Assembly: GCA_016934395.1 (NCBI GenBank)
Contig: JAFGSZ010000101.1
Location: 1-46,004 of the forward strand
Reading direction: 5' to 3'
From: Bacteroidales bacterium
Lineage (GTDB): Bacteria; Bacteroidota; Bacteroidia; Bacteroidales; UBA10428
Length of the DNA: 46,004 nt
Part shown: piece after piece, positions 35,799 through 45,497 of the stretch
Layout: each line of letters starts with the position of its first letter
How positions within the stretch are numbered: position 1 is the first letter of the stretch
Position numbers and translations under genes: made by a program
The notes under the pieces: model-generated
Told to the model about the DNA's origin: nothing
Databases searched by the model: none
The model's input: the letters and a program-made list of their open reading frames with translations, nothing else

Positions 35799-37004
35799 CT
35801 ATGCTTTCTCAATTATTTTTTTATACTTTTTGGCTATTATTTTAGTAGTGTATTTCTGCTCAAAAGCTATTCTGGCATTTTTGCCCATTATTTGTCTTGT
35901 CTGTAAATCTTGTTTTAATTTTAAAATAGCAGCTATAAGTCCGCTAACATCGCTAGGTTTTACAACGTAACCACAATTTTCTTCTTTAATAATTAAAGCT
36001 ATTTCACTGTTTTCAGGAACCATGGCTATCGAAGGAATTCCGGCAGCCATAATGCCATAAATTTTACTCGGAACTGCCATTCCCTCAAGGCCCTCTCTAA
36101 GCGATATCAAAGCAATATGACAAGCTGATAATATTACTCCCAGTTTATTATTGGATTGGAAAGGCAAAAATGAAACATTGGGCGGTAATGAATCTTCAAA
36201 TACATCACTTAATTCATTCTTTCTCATTCCATCGCCAATAAAGAAAAAATAAATACTATTATCTGAAAGTTGCTTTGCTGCCAGGCCAAAAGTTTTCATA
36301 TCATTCCAAAGACCCATATTGCCTGAATATTGGACAACAAACTTATCCTGCAGATTATTCTTCAGAATAAAAGAATTTTTATTAAAATCTATAGGATATA
36401 TCAATGAGTCATCCTGCCACAATGGTATATATTCGGTTTTTGATAATCCTTCTTTGTACACAACACCAAGCCATTCTTTCATATCCCTTCCGATAACAAT
36501 TATTTTGTTGCTTTTTCTTAATGCATACAATTTTAATTTCTTCCAGATACTTATAAAAACATTCTTACCCGAAACCTTCTCAAGTTTTATTAGGCCATAA
36601 GGGAAAATATCTAGCAAAATATAGACAAATGGTCTTTTTTTAATTGAACATATAAAGGCAATCAGGATGCCAAGGGTTGGAGGCGTGGTATGCGTAAAAA
36701 TTTTGGTTTTATCGCGCGATATTAAAAGCCTACAGGATAAACTAATAGAAAAAGTAAGGTAATTCATTAGCCGGCCTAACAAATTACTCTTTGGAAACTG
36801 GGTTGATGGCAAAAAACGGATTTTTATTTTATTATAAAAAAGCAGTGAGGGTTGTTTTTTTAAATTGGTATAACTGGGTTGTGCGCACCAAACCTCCACA
36901 TCAATATTTTCTTTTACAAGCTTTGAACATAAATTCGTAAACAGATTTGCTGTAGAAACTTCATCAGGATAATAAACCTGGGATATTAATAGGAATTTAT
37001 TCAT
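35799..37004 (-). CDS. glycosyltransferase family 4 (WbuB-like)
   Basis: 401 residues, a GT-B enzyme. The N-terminal domain begins KFLLISQVYYPDEVSTANLFTNLCSKL, typical of WbuB-like GT4 enzymes. The C-terminal domain has VQYSGNMGLWNDMKTFGLAA and the donor-site block EGLEGMAVPSKIYGIMAAGIPSIAMVPENSEIA (about 305-337). The enzyme likely adds one sugar to the lipid-linked repeat unit; donor and acceptor are unknown. It lies 78 bp after the methyltransferase gene. Confidence 0.9.
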   Translation of the reverse strand: MNKFLLISQVYYPDEVSTANLFTNLCSKLVKENIDVEVWCAQPSYTNLKKQPSLLFYNKIKIRFLPSTQFPKSNLLGRLMNYLTFSISLSCRLLISRDKTKIFTHTTPPTLGILIAFICSIKKRPFVYILLDIFPYGLIKLEKVSGKNVFISIWKKLKLYALRKSNKIIVIGRDMKEWLGVVYKEGLSKTEYIPLWQDDSLIYPIDFNKNSFILKNNLQDKFVVQYSGNMGLWNDMKTFGLAAKQLSDNSIYFFFIGDGMRKNELSDVFEDSLPPNVSFLPFQSNNKLGVILSACHIALISLREGLEGMAVPSKIYGIMAAGIPSIAMVPENSEIALIIKEENCGYVVKPSDVSGLIAAILKLKQDLQTRQIMGKNARIAFEQKYTTKIIAKKYKKIIEKA

Positions 37005-37082
37005 CTGCTTTTAAAAGTTATTTCTATAGAATTACTGCACTATACTATTTTTTCTTTCTGATAATAACCCTCCCTAATTAAT

Positions 37083-37790
37083 TTATATGTTTTTTTTAAT
37101 TGCTTTAACAGCAATCACAAGTTGATAGTTTTTGTCATTATACAACAATTCATTTTCCATTAATTCCTCAGATGAAATTCCCTCAAGAAAAGATACTGAT
37201 GACAATACATTTCCGTATGTCTGTACTTCAACATTTTGTTCACCAAATACATCTGAGAATATTTTCTGAGCCGATTTATCAGTAAATCTCCAGTAATCAC
37301 CCCAACGCTCCATATCGTAACTTGAGATCTGTGAAATTCCAGCGATAGTTACTAATGCAGTGCCATTATTTTTTAACAAATAATATATCCCTTGAATAGC
37401 CTCCTTCACATTATAAATAAAGTTTAATGTCTGCGTGCATATAAAACAATCTGCAATTTCAGGTTTAAGTGTTTCGGTTTTTGTAAGGTCCCCTGTAAGG
37501 GTGGCCACTGGATTTCCGGATGTGAAATGCAAAATTTCCTGAGTTGTAATTCCCTTACCATATAATTTTGAATAAAAATCATCCCCTATTTCCAGCACTA
37601 TTCCCTTAATCAGGTTTTTATTGTTATTTAAAAATTTACCAATATAATACCTGTCAACCGGTAATCCCCTGTCGATTCCGAAATATTCGGAAACCGGTGT
37701 AACACTTCTAAGATCCAGCCAGTTTGTACTGAAAAGCTTCCGGTTAACCGATCGCATAACAGACAAAAGAAGTCTTTTAACTTGTTTCAT
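37083..37790 (-). CDS. class I SAM-dependent methyltransferase-like protein
   Basis: 235 residues. After a basic N-terminal part, KGIVLEIGDDFYSKLYG is a degenerate SAM motif I (E-x-G-x). Later TLTGDLTK, ADCFICTQTLNFIYNVKEAIQGIYYLLKNNGTALVTI matches motifs II-IV, and MERWGDYWRFTDKSAQKIFSDVFGE is a methyltransferase-11-type ending. Motif I lacks the full GxGxG, so activity is probable but not certain. It likely methylates a sugar of the repeat unit. It starts 8 bp after the upstream GT4 stop. Confidence 0.75.
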   Translation of the reverse strand: MKQVKRLLLSVMRSVNRKLFSTNWLDLRSVTPVSEYFGIDRGLPVDRYYIGKFLNNNKNLIKGIVLEIGDDFYSKLYGKGITTQEILHFTSGNPVATLTGDLTKTETLKPEIADCFICTQTLNFIYNVKEAIQGIYYLLKNNGTALVTIAGISQISSYDMERWGDYWRFTDKSAQKIFSDVFGEQNVEVQTYGNVLSSVSFLEGISSEELMENELLYNDKNYQLVIAVKAIKKNI

Positions 37791-37798
37791 AGTTAATT

Positions 37799-38857
37799 TT
37801 AAGTTGATGAATTAAAAATTCTGTTCAGCTTATTTTTAAAATCTTCTTTGGAAAAATCAGAATAATACTTTTTTATAAGTTGAGCAGACAATGTGTTTTT
37901 ATCCACAAACTTATCAAATTTTAAAACAGCATTTTTCAGTGAATCTACATTTTGAAGAGCTGCAAGAAATGGATATCCTAAGCCCAACATGTTTGGAATA
38001 TCACCCACCCGGGTGGCAATAACCGGAATACCCAGCATAATGGCCTGCAGAATTATAATAGGTTGGCCTTCATTCCATGAAGGCAGAACTAATGCATCAA
38101 AATTATTTATAAGATTTATAACTTCCTTATTATCCACTGGTCCGTTAATTTTAATATTCTCGGAAACCGAATGTATAAGCTTATTAAATAAATTCCGGTT
38201 ATAAGGATGACCATAAATTGACAGATTCAAGTGCCTGCATTCCGGTAAAGAAAAGCAGTCAGCCAATTCCTGAATTCCTTTAGATTGAATATAATTGGAA
38301 ATGCATAAAAAGTTACCACTGTATAAGTTCGTCCGGGAAATTTGATTCGTTTCAGTGGGTGAGGTATTATGTAATATGCTGATTTTTACCGAGGGGTAAA
38401 ACTGTTTAATATCTTCTCCAAATACCGGAGATAAAACAATAACTTCATGAATTAGTTTTAAGCAAAGTTTTGATGTTAACCGGTTGAATAAACTTCTGGA
38501 TATAAAATTTTTGAAGTCACCTCTATGGATGTGCGCTTTCAGGAAAGTTTTTTTTGAAAATATTTTTACAAGCAAAAGGATAATAAGAAACTTTATATTC
38601 CCAAAAAAAGATAAGGGCAAAGTAAAATAGAATATTCCTATTTTACTGTTCAATAATAGTTTAACCAGAAAGAAATAATTTTTAAAATAATGCGCGGCTT
38701 TTTTAAAATAGTTTTTATTCCATGAAAATTCTTCAATAATTCTAATGGGTATTTGCTTCTCCCTGAAATATTCCGCAACCATTTGGTTACAAATACTCAC
38801 CCCTGTTTGTGTATTCGGCGGAAATTCGCCCCACATCAATATTTCCCCATGCTCCAT
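37799..38857 (-). CDS. glycosyltransferase family 4
   Basis: 352 residues, a GT-B enzyme. The N-terminal part has MWGEFPPNTQTGVSICNQM (acceptor-side glycine loop), and the C-terminal part has FLCISNYIQSKGIQELADCF and the donor-site block ALVLPSWNEGQPIIILQAIMLGIPVIATRVGDIPNML. In the usual E-x7-E motif the second Glu is Gln (EGQPIIILQ), a variant seen in some GT4 enzymes. It starts one base after the stop of the truncated deacetylase frame, so it belongs to the same operon. Confidence 0.9.
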   Translation of the reverse strand: MEHGEILMWGEFPPNTQTGVSICNQMVAEYFREKQIPIRIIEEFSWNKNYFKKAAHYFKNYFFLVKLLLNSKIGIFYFTLPLSFFGNIKFLIILLLVKIFSKKTFLKAHIHRGDFKNFISRSLFNRLTSKLCLKLIHEVIVLSPVFGEDIKQFYPSVKISILHNTSPTETNQISRTNLYSGNFLCISNYIQSKGIQELADCFSLPECRHLNLSIYGHPYNRNLFNKLIHSVSENIKINGPVDNKEVINLINNFDALVLPSWNEGQPIIILQAIMLGIPVIATRVGDIPNMLGLGYPFLAALQNVDSLKNAVLKFDKFVDKNTLSAQLIKKYYSDFSKEDFKNKLNRIFNSST

Positions 38858-38858
38858 T

Positions 38859-39107
38859 TTATAATTTTTTCTCCTTTAAAAAATAAATTACATGTTTTAA
38901 TGGCCAGTCACATTCAAAATGCCGCCGGTTTATCACTTTTCCTTCGAATGAAAAATATTTTCTGTAATTGCTTTGGCTAAAAATGTATTTAAAATATTTC
39001 CCGGCGATGGATAAACCCATGGTACTAATTTGATTGAGTCTTCCAAAAGGAAAAACAAAATTATCGAGCAGATAATTTCTGATCCTTTTTCTAATATATG
39101 GATACAT
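38859..39107 (-). pseudogene. C-terminal fragment of a polysaccharide deacetylase (NodB-like)
   Basis: 82 codons from an ATG 17 bp after the preceding stop, ending 1 bp before the next start. The core NYLLDNFVFPFGRLNQIS...AGKYFKYIF...INRRHFECDWPLKHVIYFL resembles the C-terminal third of NodB-type deacetylases. It keeps the FxxPFG motif (residues 18-22), the K-Y-x-Y/F strand and the R-R, but has no catalytic Asp, no metal-binding His and no N-terminal two thirds. A full enzyme is about 250-300 residues, so this is a truncated remnant, or less likely a short stand-alone protein. Confidence 0.6.
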
Positions 39108-39124
39108 TATTGTTAACGATTCAG

Positions 39125-40369
39125 TTAAATTGTATGCTTTGCGCTTTTTCTATTCATTTCTTTAAGAATTATATCGTTAATCTGAGCTACGCGCCGGGCA
39201 GTAGAATGATTTTTCAACGTACGATTTTGACCGGCTTTTGCAATATTTTTCATTTCTTCCTTATGGTTAGTTAACCATTTTATTTTTTCTATACATTCAT
39301 CTATAGAATTGTATGTGACAACTTCATAATCCGGATCAAATAATTCATTTATATTTTTTTTATAATCGGTAACTAAACAGCTACCTACACCAGTAGCTTC
39401 AAACATTCGGATATTTCCGGCAAAATCACCGGCAACATCCACATGCTGGTTAAAAACCATGCTGGCTTTAGACATTAACTTTAACATATCCAGACCAAAA
39501 ACTGGTGGATTCATATTTTTAAGCAATAATGCCGAATAATTTTTTACCGGGCTAATACCATAATCTTCATGTTTTTTGAAAATGGGTATATATTTAATTA
39601 TTTGTTCCAGATGCAATTTTGATAGCGTGCTAAAGGTAAAATAGAATGCCTTTTTTAACCGTATTTTTGAGTTTTTTTCTATGTTGCCATAAATCGATAA
39701 CGGGATATTCTCTTTTAACATATCTTCAATATATTGCAGTCGCTTATTATGATTCCCGCTTCCGGAGTATAATGAACCTGTAAATAAAAATTCCGACTCC
39801 GGAAAAGGATTTTCGAATTTTACTTTTTCCAATACAGACGGTTCAAAACCAAAATATACTAAATGCGATTTTAATCCCTGATTATTAAATTCAGTATTTA
39901 ATCCCGGCGTACAGGTAATAACTAGATCGAATATTTTAAAATGCCGCAGTATTTCCGAATTATAATTGGTGCAAAAACTGGTAATCAGCAACTTAATTTC
40001 AGGTACAGCAGTTTTAATTTGTGCCAGGTATTCCGAGTTTATTAATGAAATATCATCAATCCATAATACATCTGGTTTATAGATTTTAATTTGTTTAACA
40101 ATCAGTTCTTTCTTTTCATTAATATTCAAATTCTCCTGCAATTGCCATGCTTTCTGCAATGGGAATGCATTGGAAACTATATTAATAAATTCCACACCGA
40201 GCGATTCAAAATGAGGGGTCATAAATACTTTTGGTTCGCAGGTATCGTTCATTAATTGACTATACTGTTCTTTATATGATTTATGAATGATTCCCGGAAA
40301 CCTGTTATAATATGATTTAAGATATTCCGGGTAAAAATTTGTGATGTGTAAAAGTTTATAACTTCCCAT
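39125..40369 (-). CDS. CgeB-like glycosyltransferase
   Basis: 414 residues, a GT-B enzyme of the CgeB / Glyco_trans_1_2 type. The N-terminal domain starts LLHITNFYPEYLKSYYNRFP and includes PDVLWIDDISLINSE. The C-terminal domain carries FLFTGSLYSGSGNHNKRL, LDMLKLMSKASMVFNQHVDVAGDFAGNIRMFEATGVGSCLVTDYKKNINELF and a final helical AGQNRTLKNHSTARRVAQ. The FEATGVGSCLVTD block with the Glu is the donor site. It probably adds a sugar to the repeat unit. It lies 66 bp after the second flippase. Confidence 0.85.
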   Translation of the reverse strand: MGSYKLLHITNFYPEYLKSYYNRFPGIIHKSYKEQYSQLMNDTCEPKVFMTPHFESLGVEFINIVSNAFPLQKAWQLQENLNINEKKELIVKQIKIYKPDVLWIDDISLINSEYLAQIKTAVPEIKLLITSFCTNYNSEILRHFKIFDLVITCTPGLNTEFNNQGLKSHLVYFGFEPSVLEKVKFENPFPESEFLFTGSLYSGSGNHNKRLQYIEDMLKENIPLSIYGNIEKNSKIRLKKAFYFTFSTLSKLHLEQIIKYIPIFKKHEDYGISPVKNYSALLLKNMNPPVFGLDMLKLMSKASMVFNQHVDVAGDFAGNIRMFEATGVGSCLVTDYKKNINELFDPDYEVVTYNSIDECIEKIKWLTNHKEEMKNIAKAGQNRTLKNHSTARRVAQINDIILKEMNRKSAKHTI

Positions 40370-40435
40370 GTCTAATTATTGAACCTTTTTGAATTTATTT
40401 CTGAAATTAAGTTTAAAGAGACAATTAAAGCCTAG

Positions 40436-41713
40436 CTATCCATTTTCATAAATTTTAGTCTCGTAATTTTTTATAATCGAAAATAAGAATGTAATATTCA
40501 GCGTATAACATATCACTTCTATAATTACATATATTTTAATAAAAGTAATAAATTCAAAATTCCTGAATAATATAAGGCTTACAATAGAAACAAAATAAGT
40601 TATCTGCCAAATGCTTAAATGTTTAATTTTATTTAATGAAATAAATATACTGCTGAATGAGGAAGTGATAAAATTTAACGCATAAGACCATACCAGAATT
40701 TGTGAAATTTGCCCCGAAAAAGTCCAGTCTTTCCCAAAGAACAACTGAAATAAATCCACACCAAAATAAAGAATAACTAAAATCTCAATAAGTGCGATGG
40801 CAAATACCACAAAAAAAATTGAAACAAGTTCTTTTCTAAAGCTTTTCTGTTTTTTATACTTTTCAGATGTACGCTGCAGCAATACATTCGAAATTGATGA
40901 TGCTACTAATGCAAAAGGCACAGACAATACAAGTTTCGATAAATCAAAATATCCGGCAGTTTCAGAGGAGAAAAACTTATTAATTAAGATTATGGGCAAT
41001 AAATAGCTGCAGGCACTCATAAAACTGGTTACCAGATTATACTTTGGATAATCGATATATTTTTTAAATACATAGTTAAGCTTAACTATACTAAAATCCT
41101 GCAACTTCAGATTAAGCTGTAAACTTTGAAACAGACCGGATATGTTATTTGCCGCATGTCCAATTAAATCACCAAAAATAAGTCCGCCGGAAATGCCTGT
41201 CCATTTAAATAAAATCTGGAACGATCCTTCAAAACTTCTGCGAACAAACTTATTTAATGAAACACGAAAAAAAGACTTTTTACGAATAAGCCAATAATTC
41301 AGGCTTTGGTAAAGGCTAAATAAAAAAGTTCCGGCGGGTACCAAGTAAAGAAATAAAACATATGAGCTGTCAAGATTGAGAAGTCTGAGAAGCCGTCTGC
41401 TGAAAATTAATATCAAAATAAATAACAGGATGTTTATTACCAGGTTAAACAGTTGAGCCAGAAAAAGTACATTGGCAGCATCTTTATCTCTTTTGGGTAA
41501 TATAATGGCAAGTTCATATCTAAAGGAAGTAACAATAACTAAAATCCCTACCATACTCAAATATACCGCATAGGCACCAAATATTTCGGGTGAATAAAAC
41601 CGCCGCAATACAGGTTGCAGCAAAATAGGAATCAGCTGGGCAATAGCAGTGCCTGAAACAAGAGTTGAAGTATTAATAAATATTTCTGATTTCTTTAAAT
41701 TCTGCAATTTCAT
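40436..41713 (-). CDS. oligosaccharide flippase (Wzx-like), second copy
   Basis: 425 residues with about 12 membrane helices. The opening SGTAIAQLIPILLQPVLRRFYSPEIFGAYAVYLS is the polysaccharide-synthase (PF13440-like) signature. A later YWLIRKKSFFRVSLNKFVRRSFEG and SGGLIFGDLIGH are typical loop sequences. It is more likely than the first flippase (29169-30617) to be the dedicated Wzx, because it lies inside the glycosyltransferase operon. It is 37 bp after the upstream GT-C gene. Confidence 0.9.
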   Translation of the reverse strand: MKLQNLKKSEIFINTSTLVSGTAIAQLIPILLQPVLRRFYSPEIFGAYAVYLSMVGILVIVTSFRYELAIILPKRDKDAANVLFLAQLFNLVINILLFILILIFSRRLLRLLNLDSSYVLFLYLVPAGTFLFSLYQSLNYWLIRKKSFFRVSLNKFVRRSFEGSFQILFKWTGISGGLIFGDLIGHAANNISGLFQSLQLNLKLQDFSIVKLNYVFKKYIDYPKYNLVTSFMSACSYLLPIILINKFFSSETAGYFDLSKLVLSVPFALVASSISNVLLQRTSEKYKKQKSFRKELVSIFFVVFAIALIEILVILYFGVDLFQLFFGKDWTFSGQISQILVWSYALNFITSSFSSIFISLNKIKHLSIWQITYFVSIVSLILFRNFEFITFIKIYVIIEVICYTLNITFLFSIIKNYETKIYENG

Positions 41714-41750
41714 TAAAAGCCTTTTTTTCCTCTACAGATCAAAGTTAAAT

Positions 41751-43307
41751 TTATTCTTCACTTTTGGGGCAGATTAAAAAATTATCATTGATGTCTTTAT
41801 TTATAAATTTCAATGAAAAATCGGGCGTATAATTTTTCAAAACACTTTTTCTCCCTTTAAGCACCAGATTAGGATTCCTTTTATAAAGATCATTCAAATA
41901 TACTGTATCTCCATTCCAGTCATGAAATATTCTATTCCAGATGTCATAAAAATATTTATTCTTATAGATTTCATTCAGGGATTCACCAAATGAGCGATTT
42001 GAATAATAATTGCCGAAATCCAGGGCATAAAACGGAGAAGAACAGCCGTAACAGTAAATTTCAGTAAATCCATTAAAATTATTATTGTTTTGATCCTGAG
42101 TATTTTGTTCTGTTTTATTTTCGACCAGGTACTTTAATTGAGTGGAGACAAGAATAAGATTGGTTAATATAAACAACGATATTAGAATTTTCTTATAGCG
42201 CTGTTTAATATTTAAAATGGAAACACTCAGAAAAAAAGTGAGTGTAAATCCCGGTATTACCGGTATTACATAATGAATATAAAACTGCTTTGCAATAACT
42301 GCTACTTCCAGAATCTGAAAAATAATAAAGGCCGTCAGTACTTTTACCTCATTACTTTTATCCCCTTTTATTAATCGAACTACTAACACCACAATTGAAA
42401 AGATAAGAACAATACATAAAATCGGATAACCCTTAATTATAATAATTATATTCTGGAAAAAAGCCTGAAAATCGAGTAAGCCTTTTGCCCCGTGTCCATA
42501 AAAACCTTTGTGTATAAATAATCTTAAAACCCAGGCGCTAAATGCTTTATATTGATTAAAAATAGGAAGCGTAAACAGCACAAAAAATAAAATACTGTAT
42601 AGTACAAAATAGAATATATCACGTCTTCCTTTAAGTATAAAAAGAGGGATTAGTATAACCGGGGCGCTGTAAATTTTGGTAGCAATGCTAAAAGCAATTA
42701 CAGAACCGAATAAAAATGGCCAGATATTAGTTTTTATTATTTGTTTAAATTTTGAATTTTGTAATTCTTTTCCGGAATCATTAATACCGTATATATAGAA
42801 AAGACACAGGGCAATTAGAAAAAGAGTAGCCCCTACCAGCAACGGTTCGGGAGTTACACTGTAAAAACCATGTAAGATCAACATGTTGGAAGTAAATGGA
42901 ATACTTTGAAACAAGAGTCCATATAAAAGATTATGTGTAAGAAATAAAACAGTCCATCCAAGCAGAAATATAAGCAGGCTATTAAAAGCAGCAAAAAACC
43001 AGGCAATTTTTCGAAGGTACAATTCAGGATTTGACAAAACATCAATTATTAAGGTTTGATCTGTTTTTCTGAAAGTATATACTGTTTTAATTATTATCCC
43101 GGCAATAATTTGTCCGGGTGTTCCCGGATGGTCTATGTGCCCTATTTTCCCGGTATTCCCGGCAAGTACCAATCCATTCATCAGGTAGCAGTAATCCGGA
43201 TCAGGATCCTCCCAAAAGTTGCCCCTGTTTTTTTCTACCTGCATTGAAATTAACATAAGCAGTGCAGGGATAAATAATAAAAATAAAATTTTTAAAACTT
43301 TGTTCAT
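41751..43307 (-). CDS. GT-C-type integral membrane glycosyltransferase-like protein
   Basis: 518 residues with about 11-12 membrane helices. The first periplasmic loop has WEDPDPDYCYLMNG, an acidic motif (D-x-D) like the catalytic loop of GT-C enzymes such as GT39/ArnT. A second conserved part is YSVTPEPLLVGATLFLIALCLFYIYG. The C-terminal soluble region (about 400-518) with FYALDFGNYYSN is extracytoplasmic. Such enzymes use polyprenyl-phosphate sugars to decorate polymers. No known family name can be given with certainty. A 177-bp gap separates it from the upstream gene. Confidence 0.7.
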   Translation of the reverse strand: MNKVLKILFLLFIPALLMLISMQVEKNRGNFWEDPDPDYCYLMNGLVLAGNTGKIGHIDHPGTPGQIIAGIIIKTVYTFRKTDQTLIIDVLSNPELYLRKIAWFFAAFNSLLIFLLGWTVLFLTHNLLYGLLFQSIPFTSNMLILHGFYSVTPEPLLVGATLFLIALCLFYIYGINDSGKELQNSKFKQIIKTNIWPFLFGSVIAFSIATKIYSAPVILIPLFILKGRRDIFYFVLYSILFFVLFTLPIFNQYKAFSAWVLRLFIHKGFYGHGAKGLLDFQAFFQNIIIIIKGYPILCIVLIFSIVVLVVRLIKGDKSNEVKVLTAFIIFQILEVAVIAKQFYIHYVIPVIPGFTLTFFLSVSILNIKQRYKKILISLFILTNLILVSTQLKYLVENKTEQNTQDQNNNNFNGFTEIYCYGCSSPFYALDFGNYYSNRSFGESLNEIYKNKYFYDIWNRIFHDWNGDTVYLNDLYKRNPNLVLKGRKSVLKNYTPDFSLKFINKDINDNFLICPKSEE

Positions 43308-43484
43308 TTCAATTAAAAGTTAAATTCTTTTTAACTCATTAATTCTTCGATTCAGTCTTATATTCGGTAATATGAATGAAATTAGGGCAATTTCAGAAAA
43401 TTATTTCAAATAATGGTGGCTAGTTATTCACTTATTATTTTCTATTACTTTTTGCCTTACAGAAAAAATTACTCGATTCAGTTC

Positions 43485-44498
43485 TCACTTAAATGATTTT
43501 CTCCTATCAATTAGCCTGTTGATTCCAAAGAGACATAACATATTTAAAAGAAAAAGGGGCAGTATAAAAATTTTAAAATTGAATCCTAGTGCAACCAACA
43601 GAAAGATAATTGCATTAATTATCATTGAAAAATAGACTGTTTTTGAATGCGAAAATCCGGCCTGTACTATTCGCTGATAGGCATGTTTTTTATGAGCCTG
43701 ACTTAGTTTTTCCTTATTCTGCCATCTTCTTATTAAAGTGTAGGTTGCATCGAACCAGAATAAAGAGGTTAACATTAACCATAAAATAATACTTATCTTA
43801 TGTTCATTATGAAAATATATGCCTAAAACAGAAAGAATAAAACCCAATTGGGTGCTACCAACATCTCCCATAAATATTTTCGCCCTGGGCCAGTTCCAGA
43901 TTAAAAAGCCAAGAACAGCTGCAACCAGCACAATATTGATGTAATTCCCGGTAAAAATAAACAAAGCTGTAACTACAAAAACTGCTTCAACCGATGCATA
44001 GGCATCAATTCCATCCAAAAAATTAAACAGATTAATAAACCAGATTATACCAAGAATAATAAACGGATACAAAAATATACTAAAATTAAACTCAACATTC
44101 AGAACTGAGAGTGGAGAGAATCCTCCCAGAAAATAAAAAGCAATTGTGGCGGTTATTCCCTGAAATAAAAACCGGACAAAAGGTTTGATAGAAATCAGGT
44201 CATCGATTAGACTAATAAAAGCAAGTATAATCCCGGTAAGTAAAGCAAAATATAATTCCTTATCAAGACTTTTATATAAATATATAATTGTAATACCGAT
44301 ATACCATGTTATCACAATGGCCAGGCCACCTCCTCTGGGAGTTGGAATAGTGTGACTGCTGCGTTCATTGGGTATATCCAGAACGTGTCTTTTCAGAGCA
44401 ATCTTACGCACTATAAAAGTGCTTACAAATGAAAAAATGAATAAGCTGATGAAGAAATAAATCACAATATTACGTTTCAGAATATAATACCTCTGCAA
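43485..44498 (-). CDS. WecA/WbpL-type polyprenyl-phosphate HexNAc-1-P transferase
   Basis: 337 residues with about ten membrane helices. It initiates repeat-unit synthesis by moving a HexNAc-1-phosphate to undecaprenyl phosphate. Family motifs: RSSHTIPTPRGGG, SLIDDLISI (Asp pair), LFNFLDGIDAYA, FMGDVGSTQLGF and HKKHAYQR (His-rich loop). There is no ATG before the internal MGD about 200 codons in; the start is TTG 44498 or GTG 44465, both before helix 1. The adjacent epimerase (44555-45427) fits a WbpV/WbpL-like pair. Confidence 0.92.
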   Translation of the reverse strand: MQRYYILKRNIVIYFFISLFIFSFVSTFIVRKIALKRHVLDIPNERSSHTIPTPRGGGLAIVITWYIGITIIYLYKSLDKELYFALLTGIILAFISLIDDLISIKPFVRFLFQGITATIAFYFLGGFSPLSVLNVEFNFSIFLYPFIILGIIWFINLFNFLDGIDAYASVEAVFVVTALFIFTGNYINIVLVAAVLGFLIWNWPRAKIFMGDVGSTQLGFILSVLGIYFHNEHKISIILWLMLTSLFWFDATYTLIRRWQNKEKLSQAHKKHAYQRIVQAGFSHSKTVYFSMIINAIIFLLVALGFNFKIFILPLFLLNMLCLFGINRLIDRRKSFK

Positions 44499-44554
44499 AA
44501 ATAGGATTCCATTTTAATAATTGCGTAATGAAGCTGGTATTAAATACAAACTAA

Positions 44555-45427
44555 TTATTTGTTTTTTATGTAGTCCTCCACCATCTTTTGTATCCCCTCT
44601 TCGGTGGATATTACCGGATTATAATCCAGTACTCGTCTGGTATTACTATTGTCAATTTCAAATGATCCGTACAATCGATCAAATATCCCAGGCATAATTG
44701 CTTTGCTAACATTTATCAATAACCTGGGTAAATGAAATAATATTACTTTTTTATCCAGAGATTTTGCAATAATTTTTACTAATTCAGTCGTTGAGAGTGG
44801 ATTCTCATCCATAGGAAGAAATATACCGGATGCTTTTTTATTGATGACGGAATCGATTAGTTCGACCAGGTTTTCAACAGCAGTAAAACTTCGTTTATTT
44901 TTTACTTTCTTAAATGGTAAAATCGGAAAAGAATCTACAAGTTTAATAATACTCAGCATATTAGCCTTAACACCAACACCATAAACCAAGGGAGGGCGTA
45001 TAATTGAGATTATAAAATCCAAAGATTCCAGTTTTTTAAGTTTTAATTCAGCTTCATATTTGCTTTTCCCATAAGCGTCATATGGTTCACACGGTGCATA
45101 TTCACTCCATACTCCTTTTTTGGGGTTATATTCTCCATACACTTTGACCGTACTTAGGAAAATAAAATGTTTAACTCCTTCTCTCTTTGCCCTTTCTGCT
45201 ACCTGAACCGCCAGATCACGGTTTATTTTAAAATATTCGGAATCAGGTATTTTTTGTGACTGGTGTACTATTGCTGCCAGATGAAGTACAACATCAACTC
45301 CACTGAAATCTATATCTTCGGGGTTATTCTGTATTAAACAAACCTCTCTAATATTTTCAAATCGTGAATTGTTTATAAAATTTCTTCCAACAAAACTATT
45401 GGCGCCTGTAATAAGTATTTTTATCAT
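44555..45427 (-). CDS. NAD-dependent epimerase/dehydratase (WbpV-like)
   Basis: 290 residues, an extended short-chain dehydrogenase. The NAD motif is ITGANSFVGRNF at 6-17. The catalytic triad is visible as LSTVKVYGE (Ser/Thr) and YDAYGKSKYEAE (Y-x3-K), preceded by LHLAAIVHQ. Such enzymes epimerise or reduce UDP-4-keto sugars, completing the synthesis of QuiNAc or FucNAc from the product of the capD-like dehydratase. It directly precedes the initiating transferase gene, as in Pseudomonas WbpV-WbpL. ATG at 45427. Confidence 0.9.
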   Translation of the reverse strand: MIKILITGANSFVGRNFINNSRFENIREVCLIQNNPEDIDFSGVDVVLHLAAIVHQSQKIPDSEYFKINRDLAVQVAERAKREGVKHFIFLSTVKVYGEYNPKKGVWSEYAPCEPYDAYGKSKYEAELKLKKLESLDFIISIIRPPLVYGVGVKANMLSIIKLVDSFPILPFKKVKNKRSFTAVENLVELIDSVINKKASGIFLPMDENPLSTTELVKIIAKSLDKKVILFHLPRLLINVSKAIMPGIFDRLYGSFEIDNSNTRRVLDYNPVISTEEGIQKMVEDYIKNK

Positions 45428-45497
45428 CTTTGATTTCCTGGATTATATTTTAAAGCTTCAATCTTAAATTAATATTATTGAAAATTGCAAATTGTGG

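Noticed and set aside
29169..45427. Phage, defence or secretion island reading of the low-GC region
   Set aside because: Every recognisable gene belongs to polysaccharide synthesis; no nuclease, toxin, integrase or structural phage gene is present.
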